A DNA stretch of 64,000 nt. Source: Liolophura sinensis (lineage: Eukaryota > Mollusca > Polyplacophora > Chitonida > Chitonidae). Position 1 is the stretch's first letter. Every line of letters starts with the position of its first letter. Shown here piece after piece: positions 1 to 13,800 of the stretch. The position numbers and the translations under genes are program-made. Under the pieces are notes generated by a model. The model did no database searches. It saw only the letters and a program-made list of their open reading frames with translations, and was not told the origin of the DNA. The DNA lies in NCBI RefSeq assembly GCF_032854445.1, contig NC_088306.1, positions 18,323,764 to 18,387,763 on the forward strand. Reading direction: 5' to 3'.

Positions 1-50
1 GACTCGGGGGTCACCATTAGAATTTCCCTGTAGTTTATGTGGTTTATATG

Positions 51-370
51 TTAAAGGCAAAGAAAACACCAACCTGAAGTATATATCAGATGAAAAGCCA
101 TTAAACACTCTCCACAAAAATAGCTGGATTTCTTTTTACAACCCAGTAAAATACCTTTGAAACTTTGAATTGTATGGTGGCCTTTACTGACTTTCACATG
201 TGTATTGGGACCAATGTCATCAAATCGGGGGTTTTTAATCGGGTTTCGGCCACTTCACATACATACACTATTAGATATTATCATTTTAAATCTTAAATCT
301 ATTTTGCGGAATGGACATTGAAAGGAACTATTTCAGGTGACGGTTAAACATGGTTTAAGTGTATAGTCAG
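51..370 (+). mobile_element. Partial copy of TIR element C (MITE-like)
   Basis: It starts with TTAAAGGCAAAGAAAACACC and shares its left end, the CTCTCCACAAAAATA block and the CAACCCAGTAAAAT block with the complete element at 37,916-38,398. The right inverted repeat is not visible, so this copy is truncated or diverged. Confidence 0.55.
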
Positions 371-390
371 TGTGTAACATCCGTAAGACA

Positions 391-553
391 TTATTTATTT
401 GTTTATTCGATTGATATTTTTTTTTTTTTTTTTTTTTATGGCATACTCAAGAATATTTAAGTTCTGCGATGGCAGCCAGCATTATGGTGGGAGGAAATCT
501 GGCAAAGCCCCAGGGGGAAACCCATGACCATCTGCAGGTTGCTGCCAGACCTA
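391..553 (-). mobile_element. V-SINE fragment (core and tail)
   Basis: On the plus strand the tail (ATTT repeats) precedes ATACTCAAGAATATTTAAG and the core CATTATGGTGGGAGGAAA. The tRNA-like head is missing. A long poly(T) run interrupts the tail. Confidence 0.75.
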
Positions 554-3332
554 CCCCTATACTCTCCTTTAGACTTTAACATGCATTTATATTATCAAAA
601 GTAACAACATGACATTAAACAGATTAGTGGCCCTACACTACAGTAACATCAACATGTGGTCAGGTGTTAATAATACTTTCAGTCCCAAAAAGTGGATATG
701 TCGAACCAGAAATATCGTGACTGAAAAATCCTCAAGAATTTTCAGCATTAACAACATGTACCTGAAATTCAAGTGAGCCTAGATTACTGTAGAACTGTAC
801 TTGTAGTAGATGTAAGCGCATGAAAGTCTGGTACCCTTACATCTATATGTAATCGTCTTGTTATTTTTTAATCTTCTTAGAATGAGCTGTCGTATCTCTG
901 TGTTATTTTCGGTCTGTTGAGGATTGTTCCAGATTCTCTGGTGGCAGGAGATAATATCGTAATGGATGTAACTGAACCCCACGCAGCCAATGCGGACTTG
1001 TTATTTTTTCTCCTCGCCTTTGCCTTTAGATTGCTAATGGTTGTGGTTGATGTTACATGCTCCCAGAGTGGCAGCCTCTTCCTTCAGAGTCCACTCCGCT
1101 TTTTTTTTTATTGCACTGTTGATACTGTCTTTGTGATCAGTCCCATTTATAGGTGCAGCCCTGCAGCTGACCCCAACCTCGTGTCTTGATTGACACTTTT
1201 AAAATAGACTCACAGAATCAAAATTGCTAATCTATTCATCAAACTCTAAAGAAGTATTGGCTTGAGATGCCTTCAGCACAAAGCAGCAGGCTCACACGCT
1301 ATTTCTTTTTTGTTTTGTTTCTGTATTTTTTTTTTTTTTTTTTTGGTAAGACCCTGGCATCACACTATCCCATGATATTTAATCAATATTTTGTTCGGAA
1401 AATGTTATTCAAGAATTGATTCCAGAAGATTTGATTTCTAAGAGCTAATGCTGTTTAGTTTCGCATTTATTTTCCAGATAGTATTTGTGCTCGGCTTATA
1501 CGTGTCTGATTTATCGAGTTCTTATTCTAACTGAAGATCCGTCCTTATGAAAGGATGCCCATTTTAGCATTTGCTGATTAGGGCAGACAGCAATTTCCTC
1601 AAAGTTTGTGCATATTTTTTTTGTTGTTGTTCAACTATGTTCTGTGTTGAAAAACACCTCGAAAATTTTGTCGCCCAATGTATAAGCTCACAAAGCCTGT
1701 AATTTTCTACATTACAAGATTATTTTTGAAGTCGACGTTGATGCAGAGGATTTTAAATTGTGCAAGACATATTTTTTTTTTGTCATGATATTGATGTTCT
1801 GCACAGGTTTATCTTTATTAACTTGCTACTACTTTAAATTTCTTTTTATAGCTTTATTCTGTCACGTTCTTTTCATATACAGCGAGATGTACTTCACACA
1901 TTTTGATGAAATATTATACGTTATATTGATGGCATACATGCATCTTTGCATGTATGTTTTCTTACCTTTGCAATTGTTACTTTATAGTTTGTTCATGGAA
2001 ACTCGACGAATGGAAGATTAGATTTTGTCAATTTAGCGAAACTGTTTCTCAGAGTATAACTACTACTAAATCCAGATTTACGAACAAAAAAAAAAAACAC
2101 CTAAGCTAACTGCACACGGCTTCGGTTCGCTTCAGCAACTCAATTGATTGCTTTTCGATGAAAAACAATACCACTCCTTGACCCCGAAAGCACCTGCCTA
2201 TAAATAGAACTGTCCATTATGAGATTTGTTTTCAGTGTCCTCCTGCCAGGCACTGTCCTTCGTCAGCCTTTACACAGATTTCTTATTGTGGGAAAGCTTA
2301 GAAAGGTCAGCCTTCAAGGCGTCCATTTAACAAACCTTTTGTTTCAGGATTTTAAGTATCTTGGACTTTGCAATGCGAGCCATTCTGTGGCCAGTGGCTT
2401 TTTCTGCTCCTTTGAAGCGTCTTTAGTTCTTAAGTTTTATGCATGTTATTGTGATGGAGCTTCTCCTTGCAATGGAACTGTTGCCGGAGTTTTATGTGGA
2501 TTAGGTTTGTTACAATGTTTAGGTTGATAGCTTAGAGTACACTTACCTTTTTTAGGGTTTGTTTTTTTTGCAAACGTGATGTTAACCAAGGTTTCATATC
2601 CTCTCTGTATTTTGTTTTAAAGAGATTGGTTTGTTGGTTTTGTGCAGTGGGTTTGACATTGCCTTCAGCATAGCACAGCAGCTCTGATAGCAGGCTAGCT
2701 CCCACACCAGTATGGTCATTATTGCTTGTAGTGCTGCCTCAATGAAACACTATGCAGAAGACACTAGACAGGATTTTCTGCATAGCCACAATATGCATGT
2801 ACTTAAACCCCCTCTGAATCTTCTCACCTCTTTTCCATTTAAGCGCAGTGTTCTTGATCTTATTGACCAGGAGCTTTAGAATTCCTCTGAAAAAATTATG
2901 CACTTTTTATTTTTAGGATTGAAAAAAAGAAATGAAATTCCAAAAGTTGATTTTATGTGTACACGGCATAATAGGGATATGGTGGCAGATATCAACTACG
3001 ATGAAATGATATGTCTGGTGTTTCATTTACATTATGGGGGTTGGTTTTTATAGGTGGAAGAAGTCTGGCAGAACCTCTGCACTTAAAGGACCAGACAACA
3101 TTTGGCTAAAACACATTTCATTCGAAAGCAGGATAGTCAAGCTTTTGAAAAAGTATCATACTTTATTATTTTAGTGAGATTTCACCAAATAACATGTAGG
3201 ACAAAATCACATTACCGTACAAATGACTGGCATGAATTGATTTCTTAATCAAGCATGTTGCTGTCAGATTGTACGACCTAAGCTGTGACGTAGCCTTTAC
3301 CCATTCACTCCATGAAGTGACATATGATAACG

Positions 3333-3475
3333 AAGGGTAAGCAGCAACCTGCGGATGGTCGTGGGTTTTCCCCAGGTTCTGCTCGGCTTCCACCCACCAT
3401 AATTCTGGCCGCTGTCATATAAGTGAAATATTCTTGAATACGGCGTGAAACACCAATCAAATAAATAAAATAAAT
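3333..3475 (+). mobile_element. V-SINE, 5'-truncated
   Basis: The core (GCAACCTGCGGATGGTCGTG, CCACCATAATTCTGG) is followed by GTGAAATATTCTTGAATACG and the tail CACCAATCAAATAAATAAA. The head is absent, the usual 5' truncation for a LINE-mobilised SINE. Confidence 0.8.
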
Positions 3476-6007
3476 GATAACACAGAACTACTACGTAAGA
3501 CATTATTTCGAGATTGTTTACAAAGATTTATTTATGTGTAGCCGATGGGCCATTTCACAAAGTGTTGTGGGCCAGGTTTGTATCATTTACGGACCACCAC
3601 AGATGTAAACTCAGTTGATAGACAGCAGCCTACCATCTCTGCCCAAGCCGCATCCATCTCCCTAGTAGACCTTAGGCCTACTTAGACAAAAACATAGCAT
3701 TTGTAGTCAGCATGCAGTTGCTTTAAATAACAAATATCGGATTCCGTGAAAAATTTATTTTCCCAAAGTATGGGAATTAGAAGAAGGCATCTCATCGGAC
3801 AATGCTTAAAATTAATTAAATCTTGTGATATAATTTTTTTCTCTGAATTTATTACAACTGAAGAACTTAAAATTGGCCCTTTGTCTTTCTCGTGTACAAA
3901 GGATGTTTTTTTTTCTGTTTTCTTTTATAAAATACAGTAAAATTCTTAAAACGCCATGTTTAAGCCGAGATGCTTTCTCTCATAACTAGATGTATGTCAG
4001 CACTGCTTTCATCTTAGAAACCACCACTACAAAATTGAAGCATAAAATCCAAGAAAACTTGTTACATCTGGAAACAGTTACAAAACAGTGTCCTCCCTGC
4101 TTTCTGGTAGAAGTGGGATCTGTTTTCTGTTATGCTCTCCACATGTGCGCCCTGTTTCTCGAGTGACAATGGATGAACATGAAGAAAAACTTTCGTACGA
4201 GTCTAGTAATATGGTTAACTCCAGGAAGACCAGCGATCAGAATCTGCTGCCACCAGAGAATGGCATGTGATTTAAAGTGACACTGTATATTAGTCTGTGG
4301 TATGGAGGCCTTTGTCTAAGACTGATGAGGTTAGACAGGCTGATTCGGGCTGGTCAGTCCAGCTCTGTCTGAAATTAGGAAATCTGTTTGTCCAATTCGC
4401 CCTCTAAAGGCCAGGTTATTGGGCAGTGTTAAAGCACCCTAATTTCCTGTGACTCCTAACTGGAATGTTCCAGCTGGTCCGGCTGAATCCAGGCTGAAAT
4501 CAATGCTGTTCCTTCCCTTTCCCTCTCTCCCTCTCTCTCTCTCTCTATTCCTATCCACCGAATTTACCCAATATTCAATCCAGATACTCTCGTCTCTCCT
4601 TCAGTGTTTCATGCCAGATTCCTGTGTCGTACAATTACCACCAGATTTCGTGCACAGTTCATTTACAGAAGACTTACTCAGCCTCTCGTGTCAATTGTCC
4701 AAACAGTGTAATTGGCTGCCTCTAGGGTTTCTCTCTTAACTTGCCTGTTTTCTGCCATTCTGGCCTTGCTCTTTGTGAAGAGTTCCTCACTTGGACTTGC
4801 AGATTTAATATCTGCCATATCTGAGTCAATTTATATGAAGCTGTTTGTCAGCTGAGTGATCGATCGATCAGTCATGTAGTTTGTCTGGCCTAGATCTAAG
4901 CCAATTTACTAATAAACTGAGCAGTCATTAGATCGTTCAATCACTAGTCACATTTAAACCATCTGTCAGTCAAGTCAATAAGGATTATAAATCTGCATGA
5001 CAAATTCAGAGATATCTTTTGCATTAACATGGCATTAAATCATAGAGGAGTAAACTCTTTGTTTGTATCAGGTTATTCAGTCAGTTATTTTTAAGATACA
5101 GATTCTGTAATAAACTACTCAAACAGAAATGTCCAGAAACGATTAAAAACCAATTTTTAAACTTGTTAATGATAAGAAATGAGCTTCTCGCTTTTGTGGC
5201 TTTGAAATCTGCTTTTTGCATAGAATTCTTGTAATCAATCAATTGTGTGCAAAGTTGTCAGACTTTCTGTAAGAATTAGCACTGGTTGATGAGCTCATTG
5301 AACTGATAGTTCCCTGTGCTAACATTGATAAAGATTGTCCCTGATTCAAGCAGCATGAGAGCAAAGCCATATTGATCGTAAAGGTCTCCAGTTGTTCCTG
5401 AGAGAATTCCAATGCAGTCTGCCTTAAGAGCTAAGTTTGGTAAATAGTTCTTGTACCTCTTATGTAGCGAAGAAGACTGAACACTTTGGAGATTGAAGGA
5501 GAGGAACAGAGGGACAAGATGTAATTGTAATAGTTTCCCATAAAATGCCAATACCAGATAATTAAGCAAAAGCAGGTACAAAACAAAAAGAAACGGGGAA
5601 TGTCGAAGAGCTAAATGAAACCTGCACACAATTGGATTGAGAATGAAAGCACAGTTGCTGTGGATTCAGTCTGGTGACTTGACATCAAAGCTTTTAATGA
5701 TAGGCGTTCTTGTTTACAAATCTACACCACTACAGGTTCTCTGATTGCTTTTGAACATATTTTTTGTTCGCAATGCCCTTTTTAAATATTTGTTTGTGAA
5801 TCTTATCTGACCCATATATCTTTGATCATGAAAAAGCAAGCCTGTCTATATTCATCATCTGCTCCATGTTGCTTCCAGAGGAATTACTGTTTTCACACTC
5901 CTTACATCTATCCAGAAATTTCTGAAGGTAGAAGGTTTTGTGGATACCTCACTTACTACTTCTTGGTTTCCAGAAAAAGTTATGTGGGTGCCCATGCTTT
6001 TCCAGAA

Positions 6008-6605
6008 AAGCTACCATGAAACACCTCATCTAGGGCATATATAAATGGCTTTCTGGAGAAGCTACCATGGACAGCTCATGTAGAACATATATAATTGCTT
6101 CTGGAGAAGCTACCATGAACAGCTCATGTAGAACATATACAAATGCCTTCTGGAGAAGCTTACCATGAACACCTCATCTAGGATATATATAAATGCCTTC
6201 TGGAGAAGCTACCATGAACACCTCATCTAGGGCATATATAAATGGCTTCTGGAGAAGGTATCATGAACAGCTCATGTAGAACATATATAAATGCCTTCTG
6301 GAGAAGCTACCATGAACACCTCATCTAGGACATATAAATGCCTTCTGGAGAAGCTACCATGAACACCTCATGTAGAACATATATAAATGCCTTCTGGAGA
6401 AGCTACCATGAACACCTCATCTAGAACATGTATACACGGCTTCTGGAGAAGCTACCATGAACACCTCATCTAGGGCATGTATACATGGCTTCTGGACAAG
6501 CTGCAATGAACACCTCATCTAGGGCATGTATACATGCTTCTGGACAAGCCTACCATGAACACCTCATCTAGGACATGTATACATGGCTTCTGGAGAAGCT
6601 ACCAA
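6008..6605. repeat. Minisatellite, about 49-bp unit, 12-13 copies
   Basis: The unit contains GGAGAAGCTACCATGAACAC, CTCATCTAGG, and CATATATAAATGGCTTCT. Copies drift from left to right, with CATATATAAATG giving way to CATGTATACATGG. It sits in the intron upstream of the first visible FARP exon. Confidence 0.9.
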
Positions 6606-7695
6606 AGACACGCCATTCACAACATCTACACATGGCTTCTAAAGAAGCTGAGATCAATTTGCGGAACATGATCCACAATGCTCCAAATCCACATCGGTTG
6701 ATGACAGTCCGCATTGCTTCAGGAAGCAGTATCTGGGCCCAGTATAATAAGGCATTGTTGGGCACTGGTTTTAATTCATTGCTTCCCGTGATCACTGCTA
6801 AAGGTTAAACAAGTCTAAGGGGAAATGAATTCCGTCTGTGAGTTAATCAGTAGTAAATCTGATAACTCTATTCACCAATATTCCTGGGTGGCGAACAGAG
6901 CTGATCCTATGTTTTACTGCCTGACGAGCGACTTCTGTATCCCTCTTTAATCTGGTTGGATGAAAACCAGGGTTACCAGGCCCATTTCTTATGTTAATGA
7001 ACAGGGGCTTAAGCTTTCTGTGTTTACTAGAAAAAAAAGCAATAAACTCTAGATGCAGTAGGCTTGGCTTGGTTTCCAAAAAAGTTGTCTGTTTGCTGGA
7101 AGCGTTTTTTAGGCTGAAGAAGAGAAGAAAAAAACAAGTATATTGTACATGGATGCAAGAAATGTTACATGCTCAAGAATGTCCCCCAAGTGCCAATTCC
7201 ACAATGCAAGTTTTGACTTTTGTGACAATTTGATACAAACACTTCTTTTTTGTACCATTTTGGTTAATGTTTTAACAGAGTTCTGCGAACACAGATCAGT
7301 CATAGCTCAATTTTTTTTTTTTTTTTTGTTGAATTTTTGTCCTCTATTAGATTTTAAAACATCAAACGCTGGCCCCTGTTTGGTAAACTTCTGAAAATGG
7401 AAAACTTTTGCATAAAATTTGAGAAAATAATACATGCCACACAAAAGCATTAAAGTATATAGCTGTACAAAGTTGATCATTACAGGAAGGGAAAATCTCA
7501 ATAATGGTCAACTTTTGGGGCGTGAGAAGGTTGAGAAAGCATGATAATTTTGGCTACAGTTTTATCACTGAAAATCCTGAATGTTTTGAATGAATTAGAC
7601 TTTCTAACTGGACCCATCTGTGCAGATAAACATTGATGAGTCAGAATGTTTATGTAATGTTAAAATAATGTAGAATTTTAATTTTTGTTTTTCAG

Positions 7696-7897
7696 AATCG
7701 CCGGCAGATATACGACATGTTGGCACGTCTTCTGGAGGATTCAAAATGTCCGACCGTAAGTTTTCCGCACCCGTTCTGGGAACAACGGCCGCTCAAGCCC
7801 AGGCGTTTGAGCAGCACATAGCCCGCTGTGATGAAGTAGAAAATATTCCAGAAGTTGTGGAAGACACAGAAGAAATCCTACCTCCCCCTATGCACAG
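7696..7897 (+). CDS. FARP1: FARP exon: FERM-to-DH linker
   Basis: Acceptor TTTTTCAG, donor GTAAGG. It starts by completing a split codon with two bases and ends two bases into the next. It encodes a serine- and acid-rich linker (VVEDTEEILPPPMHR at its end). The exon was assigned by phase and position; the linker is poorly conserved. Confidence 0.8.
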
Positions 7898-10800
7898 GTA
7901 AGGAAATGTCAACGCCTTCAGTGCTTCGTTGACATGAGTTGTTGTGCATTGACATGAGCTGTTGTGCGTTCCCATGGACTATGAGATTCCACTGCCTTCA
8001 GTATGAAGTTCACACTCCCATGGGTATTATAGACTTACACTGTACAACATAGAGAGCAAAACCAAAGCAGTGACCACAGTTCAAAAATTTGTCATATACT
8101 TGCCTTTGGCCAGGGGGTTTGATTGCTATCAGTTTTCCTGCCAGATTTCAATAGTAGCCATTTTGTTTCTTCCAAATGTAGGCCTAAGTATAAAGTGCCG
8201 TCAAACAGGAGACGCAAATAAAAAACTGCAAAACTTTATAACCAATGTAAGTGTCAAGATAACATGTATTTTTTATTCTGCAGTCCTTGCGAGATCAATT
8301 TTTGGTCCATGACTTCTACATATCCATTGCATTCAGGATTTCAAGGTTCATTAGTTCATGTTTTGATTCCTAATGTTGACTATCATTCTAAATTTAAAAC
8401 ACAGTAATTGAGCTAAAAATTCACCGCGCTAAGAGCTTTTATAAAAGCATTAGAAAAGTCATGAAATATTACTTTTGATCCTGTGACTTTCATTTTTCCA
8501 TGAAGATATCATCCTACCCTTCGAAAAGACTCAAAAACATAACTCTGAGGACAGTAAAACGCTTGGAGTCAGGCAAAATAAGTAAGTTTTAAATTAAATT
8601 TTTAAATAAATTTTACATCTAATATTATAATGTAATGAAACTTTCCATGTCGTCTTTTTGCTTTTGCAGGAAGATGCGGAATCATAGTACAGGAAATGCC
8701 TCATTGTCACCTACGAGGGAGTCTGATGATGATCTGCCACCCCCACCACCCCCGCCCCCAATCTGTGACGAGGACTTACCCGGCACACCTGTAGATTCAC
8801 CCTACCTGTCGTACCTGGGCCGCAGTGTGGCAAGTAACAAGACCCCTTCCAGTAACATGTCCACAAAGACGGAGGACTCTGAGGATGATCCTAAGCGCAA
8901 ACTTAAGGTACACATGACTTGATTCCAAATTTCCGTAAGAAATTCTGACCTAGAAGAACTAGAATTGAGCTCTAAACGGAAGTCTGTAATGTTAATAGAT
9001 GCATTTGAAGGACCCTATGCTTTTATTTATCTACCTCATGATGCGTTTGTTCTACTCGTGCGTAGCTATGCACCACTCGAAAGCACTATCTGGCTTATTG
9101 GACGCAGGCACAGTGTCCATGTCAAACAATTGCTGATTAATTGCTGATAGCAGATTGCATTGTATATTGTTCATACTTTAAAAGGGCTTGTATTTTGGTT
9201 GCAGAATGCAACTTTCACCACTGTAAGGGAATGATTGTCGTCTTAGTAGGTCTAGGCACCTTGTCACATCCCGAGTATTATCAGCTCAAAGCCAAAAAAA
9301 CAATTAACTTTACATTTACATACTGAGACTTAGTTTAATACAGTGTTGAATTTGTGAAAAGAGTGCAAATATAATGTGTTTTATAGATGACTCTTAAATC
9401 AGTACAGATGGTTTCAGTGGTTGCAAAAAATTAACTATTTATACCGTCAAATATTTTGTAAAGGCTCCCCTATTGGAAACTGTAATGGCATTTGTGGGGT
9501 GATCTTTTATAGATCCCGAGTTGTCCTCTATCATTACTGCTGTGAGTCTTCTGGTATTCCACTTACAATCTGTAGTTGGCTGCTCGCTCACAGCAGGAAC
9601 ACAGAGATTACTGCAAATTTAGATCTAAAAAAGTAAAAATGGAAGGCTGCTATTGGAGATCACTGCCAGCAATTGTCTGATTTTTTCTTCTATCACAAAC
9701 CAAAAATAGAATTGTTTTCATCTCTTTTAACCAGTTTTAAAACTGCATCAATTTCTAATTCTTTTTTTTTTCTTGTCAGAGCTCTTTTTTTTTCCCTCAT
9801 TTATTTCAGGCTTTGCAGTTTTTGTTACTGCTTTGATTTTGTTTTGTTTTGTTTTGTTTTTTCATTTTGAAGATGTTTTATTTTAAAATTGGTAAAGTTA
9901 ATGCTATGGATGGTCACAAAGCTGGAGATTATAAAACTTTTAACTTTTTCAGTAATGACCATTTACTGTTGTGTACAAAACCAGTGTTGCTAGGTCTTTA
10001 AATTTTGTCATGTTAGTGATTATGTGCAGTGCTTTCCTGCAGTATCTATTTGGGTTTCCTGCGGTACCTACTTGGGGTTCCTGCAGTATCTACTTGGGTT
10101 TCCTGCAGGATCTTCTTGGGTTTCCTGCAGTATCTACTTGATTTCCTGCAGGATCTTCTTGGGTTTCCTGCAGGATCTACTTAGGTTTCCTTCAGGATAA
10201 ATTTGGGTTTGTTCCAGGATCTACCTGGGTTTCCTCCATCAGTATATCTGTAGACTTCTTTTAGATGGCCTCTATGTGGAAAGATATGAAAGCAACCTGC
10301 GGATGATCATGGGTCTGTCCGCACCACTATGGTGGCCATCATTATATAAGTGAAAATATTCTTGAGAATGACCTAAAACACCGATCAGATAAATCAACGA
10401 ACTTCTGTTAGATGTGGACGCTTGTTGACAGAGTGGTTAAAAGTGTTTAACTTGAGACAGTGTTTTTCGTCCGATTCCAAGTTACACGGGATTAGCAAAA
10501 ATTCGTTACTGCAATAATTGTCACTGTCGTCAATGACAAAACACAAATGGAGGTAGAGTCGCATTGTTTATGATGCATGTCTTATTGTTGTCCTCCTTCA
10601 GCGCACACCAATGGACAGGTCGTATTTCATTGCCAAGGAATTGCTGATGACAGAGAGAACGTACAAAAAAGACATGGAGGTGCTAACAGTGGTATGTACT
10701 GATAAGTTTTAAACTTCATTTCTGATGTAACCCTGCCATATGTACGTGTGTTCTTCCCATTCTGTCGTTTTCGAGTAAGCTGGCCCTTAAGATAAAATAT

Positions 10801-13800
10801 TTGCTTTCTCGCAAACCCTTAAATGATTAAATGCATTATCACCATTTTACATTTCTTGAGTTAGCTGGCATGAAAAGTTCAATGATTTCCTCCAGTATTA
10901 CTTCAAGCTGCCTATTTTATATCTCTCGTGAATGTGGCAAAATAAAATGCTGAAATATTCCGTCAAAATGAAGCTTTTGTGTTTCCGAAGATACTCCACT
11001 TGCGTAGTGCTGTATTTCACTGAAGTTTGGCATGTAAAAATGAACTTTAAGAGACTCATAAAGGCCTTGTTAATGTTATTGTATGTTAAATGTGATGACG
11101 ACACGGCATTTTGAGTATTCCTGGTCCAAAGACGTCTAATAAATTGGAATTAACCTGTTTATCGAATTCTGCATAAGCCATAGTGCTAAAGTACGTCTAA
11201 TTTACGACTATTTGAGCATTTACGTAAACAGTTAAAATAAAATCCTAAGTGAGGTAACCTGAATAGAGGCCATATTTTACCAGTTATGTGTGACCATTCA
11301 CCAGCTATCACTCTGTTATCGCTGCTCTGGTTTTACTGTCTATGGGGTATGTTTGGAATTATATTGAAATGATACTTTTGTTGTGTTGGATGAGAAATTA
11401 ATCAAATTTCAAATCAAAAAGAACCTCTCTTAAGTGGTTCAATAAGGTGGATGAAGCATTCAGATTCAAGCAACTGTGAAAAATGCTAAACTGTAGATGA
11501 AATGCTGTATGTGAAACTTAGCTGTGGATCTACTGGACCTCACTTCACTTTAGTGCCAAATTCTAGGTCGCTTCAATTGTAAGGAGTCAGGTCTCTGTGG
11601 TGTCAGATATGCTGGCTTGCAAACAAAATTGAATATCCATTTAACAGTATTCAAGAAATTTTACCAAAACGTGAACATGTGGGATGAGATATTTACATTG
11701 TTGGTCAAAAGAGATATTGTACAAGTAAATACTTCCCAGTTTATTTTATTTTAATATGGCACTAAACACCATTCAAACAGAGTCTATCTGTCTGTCGATC
11801 CGTCTGTTCTATCTGTCTGTCCATCTGTCTGTCCCTCCGTCTGTCCCTTCATCTGTGTGTCCCTCCGTCTGTCCATCCGCCTGTCCCCCCGTCTGCCCGT
11901 CCGTCTGTCCATCCGCCTGTCCCTCTGTCTGCTCCATCTGTCTGTCCATCCACCTGTCCATCCACCTGTCCCTCCGTCTGTCCATCTGCCTGTCCCTCCA
12001 TCTGTCCATCCTCCTGTCCATTCGCCTGTCCCTCCGTCTGTCCATCCGCCTATCCCTCCATCTGTTCATCTGTCTGTCCCTTCAACTGTCCCTTCATTCG
12101 TCTGTCCATCCGCCTGTATTTCCGTCTGTCCATTCCCCTGTCCCTCCGTCTGTCCCTCCATCTGTCCATCCGCCTGTCCCTCCATCTGTCCATCCGTCTG
12201 TCCCTCCGTCTGTCCCTCCGTCTGTCCATGTGATGGATTCAATTCGGTTTTTATAAACTTCTATGACTGTCACTTCTTGTTTTAAAGCCAGTGTTTGCAC
12301 ATTTAGCATGAAGCTATGAATGTGATTGTTTGATTTAATTTATAGCATTTCCGGCATGCCGTCACCGGGGACGACCTGATGCCGCGGTATTTGGCTCACT
12401 TGTTGTTTTCTCTCACGGAGCCAATCTACGAATACCACTGTAACCTGCTGAAAGACATTGACGCCAGGGTATCCATGTGGTGAGTGTCCATTGTTACAAG
12501 ATCTCACGGTAGTTGAAATTCCTTATTCCACACTAGAGCATGTACATAGTATGGTGGAAGTTAGGTATTCCCACAGGATCTCTGCTGTTTTTTTTTTAAT
12601 TATCGTTTCTTTGCTTGTAGGATGTTTCTTTGTTGTTGTTTTTTTTTGTTGGGGGGTGGGGGGGGGGTCTTTTTTCCTTTTTATTTTCCTTTTTTGTCGC
12701 TGAGTGGAGGTGAAAAATATGAAACCACCCACATACATGGACATAATAACTCCTTGTACAACATATTCCAACAATTCTGAGACCCACCAACAGGGCTCGA
12801 GAGATGGATGCATCTGCATCTAAAAAAAAACCTCATATTTCCTGTTGGCTCCAAAACAAGGTAACAAATTTGTAAGGATTGTGATACATTTTATTCCTAA
12901 TAGATTTGGATTAATTTTTATTACTGTTCATATGCTCAATTTAACCTAAAGTTTCAACTCTAAGAACATTTGAATGAGTGCCAACACTTTAGTCCTTCTG
13001 ATAGGAAATGATCAAACTTTACAAGTCCTGTAAGGCGAATGAATCAGTCAGAATGACGGAAAACGTGTGAATTGAAAAAGATTAACTTAAAGAAGAAGAA
13101 AACACAAAGTGATGAAAATATTGAAATAAACAGCATGACAAGTTATTTGTAAATATGATCTTCAATATTTTTGGCAATTTTTGCATTCAGGAGAGATGGG
13201 TATTTGAAAATATTTTTGTATCATAGGTATTTGGTATATATCATCTTTGCATTGTAAATACCCATCATACAAAAATTATTTTCAAATGTCTTTCTCATTA
13301 AAGAAAGATCGCAAAAAAATATTTAATACCATGTATATAACTAACTTTTCAAATTTCTCATCTGAACTTCATGTAATTTTCATGTTTTCTGCACCTTTCA
13401 GGGTAAATTCAGTGCTTGATTCTTTTTAATACCACTCATTCATTAAATATTTATAACTTTTGTGAGACATTCTTGTTACTGTGTCTTTTCAGGGAAGGAA
13501 AATCCAATGCTCATTTAAATGGTGATTGTCAAAGGATTGGAGACATTCTCCTCAAATTCACACAAAATCTGGAGGTATGTTTCTCCCCCCGCCCCCTCTC
13601 TCCCTCAGACTTCTTTCTTTTACTTTTGCTCCTCAGGGGGGTTGGGTGGTTATGCAGCTAAAACATTGTTCAGGGCGGAGTTAAGAAGCTGCTGCTGAGG
13701 TCTCAGGCTCCTATCAAGATCTGGGATGGTTTACTGTTGTTTATTAAAAGAAAACAGTGGCTGTGTTTTTCTCTGGCCATGAGTGGGTGGGAAGGTCCAC

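Larger units (their letters stand above)
1..7695. other. Intronic or upstream part of the FARP gene; no FERM exon found
   Basis: No exon of the FERM or FA part of FARP could be recognised in these 7.7 kb, so this is probably one large intron, or several, 5' of the first visible exon. It holds a fragment of a terminal-inverted-repeat element at the left edge, V-SINE fragments at 391-553 and 3,333-3,475, a ~49-bp minisatellite at 6,008-6,605, and long AT-rich stretches with poly(T) runs. A short open segment near 4,169-4,266 is the only plausible missed exon and is treated as a finding. Confidence 0.6.

Noticed and set aside
2219-2527. 102-codon plus-strand frame preceded by a TATA-like CTATAAATAG
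   Set aside because: No recognisable domain, no splice context, and cysteine- and leucine-rich composition typical of chance frames in T-rich DNA.
6568-6808. Overlapping frames on both strands next to the 49-bp minisatellite
   Set aside because: The start of each frame is in the repeat, both strands are open, and no family is recognised.
11756-12309. Open frames of 70-166 codons on both strands (Ser/Pro/Val-rich)
   Set aside because: They lie wholly in the 12-bp pyrimidine minisatellite and are open because of its base composition and period; no splice or start context.
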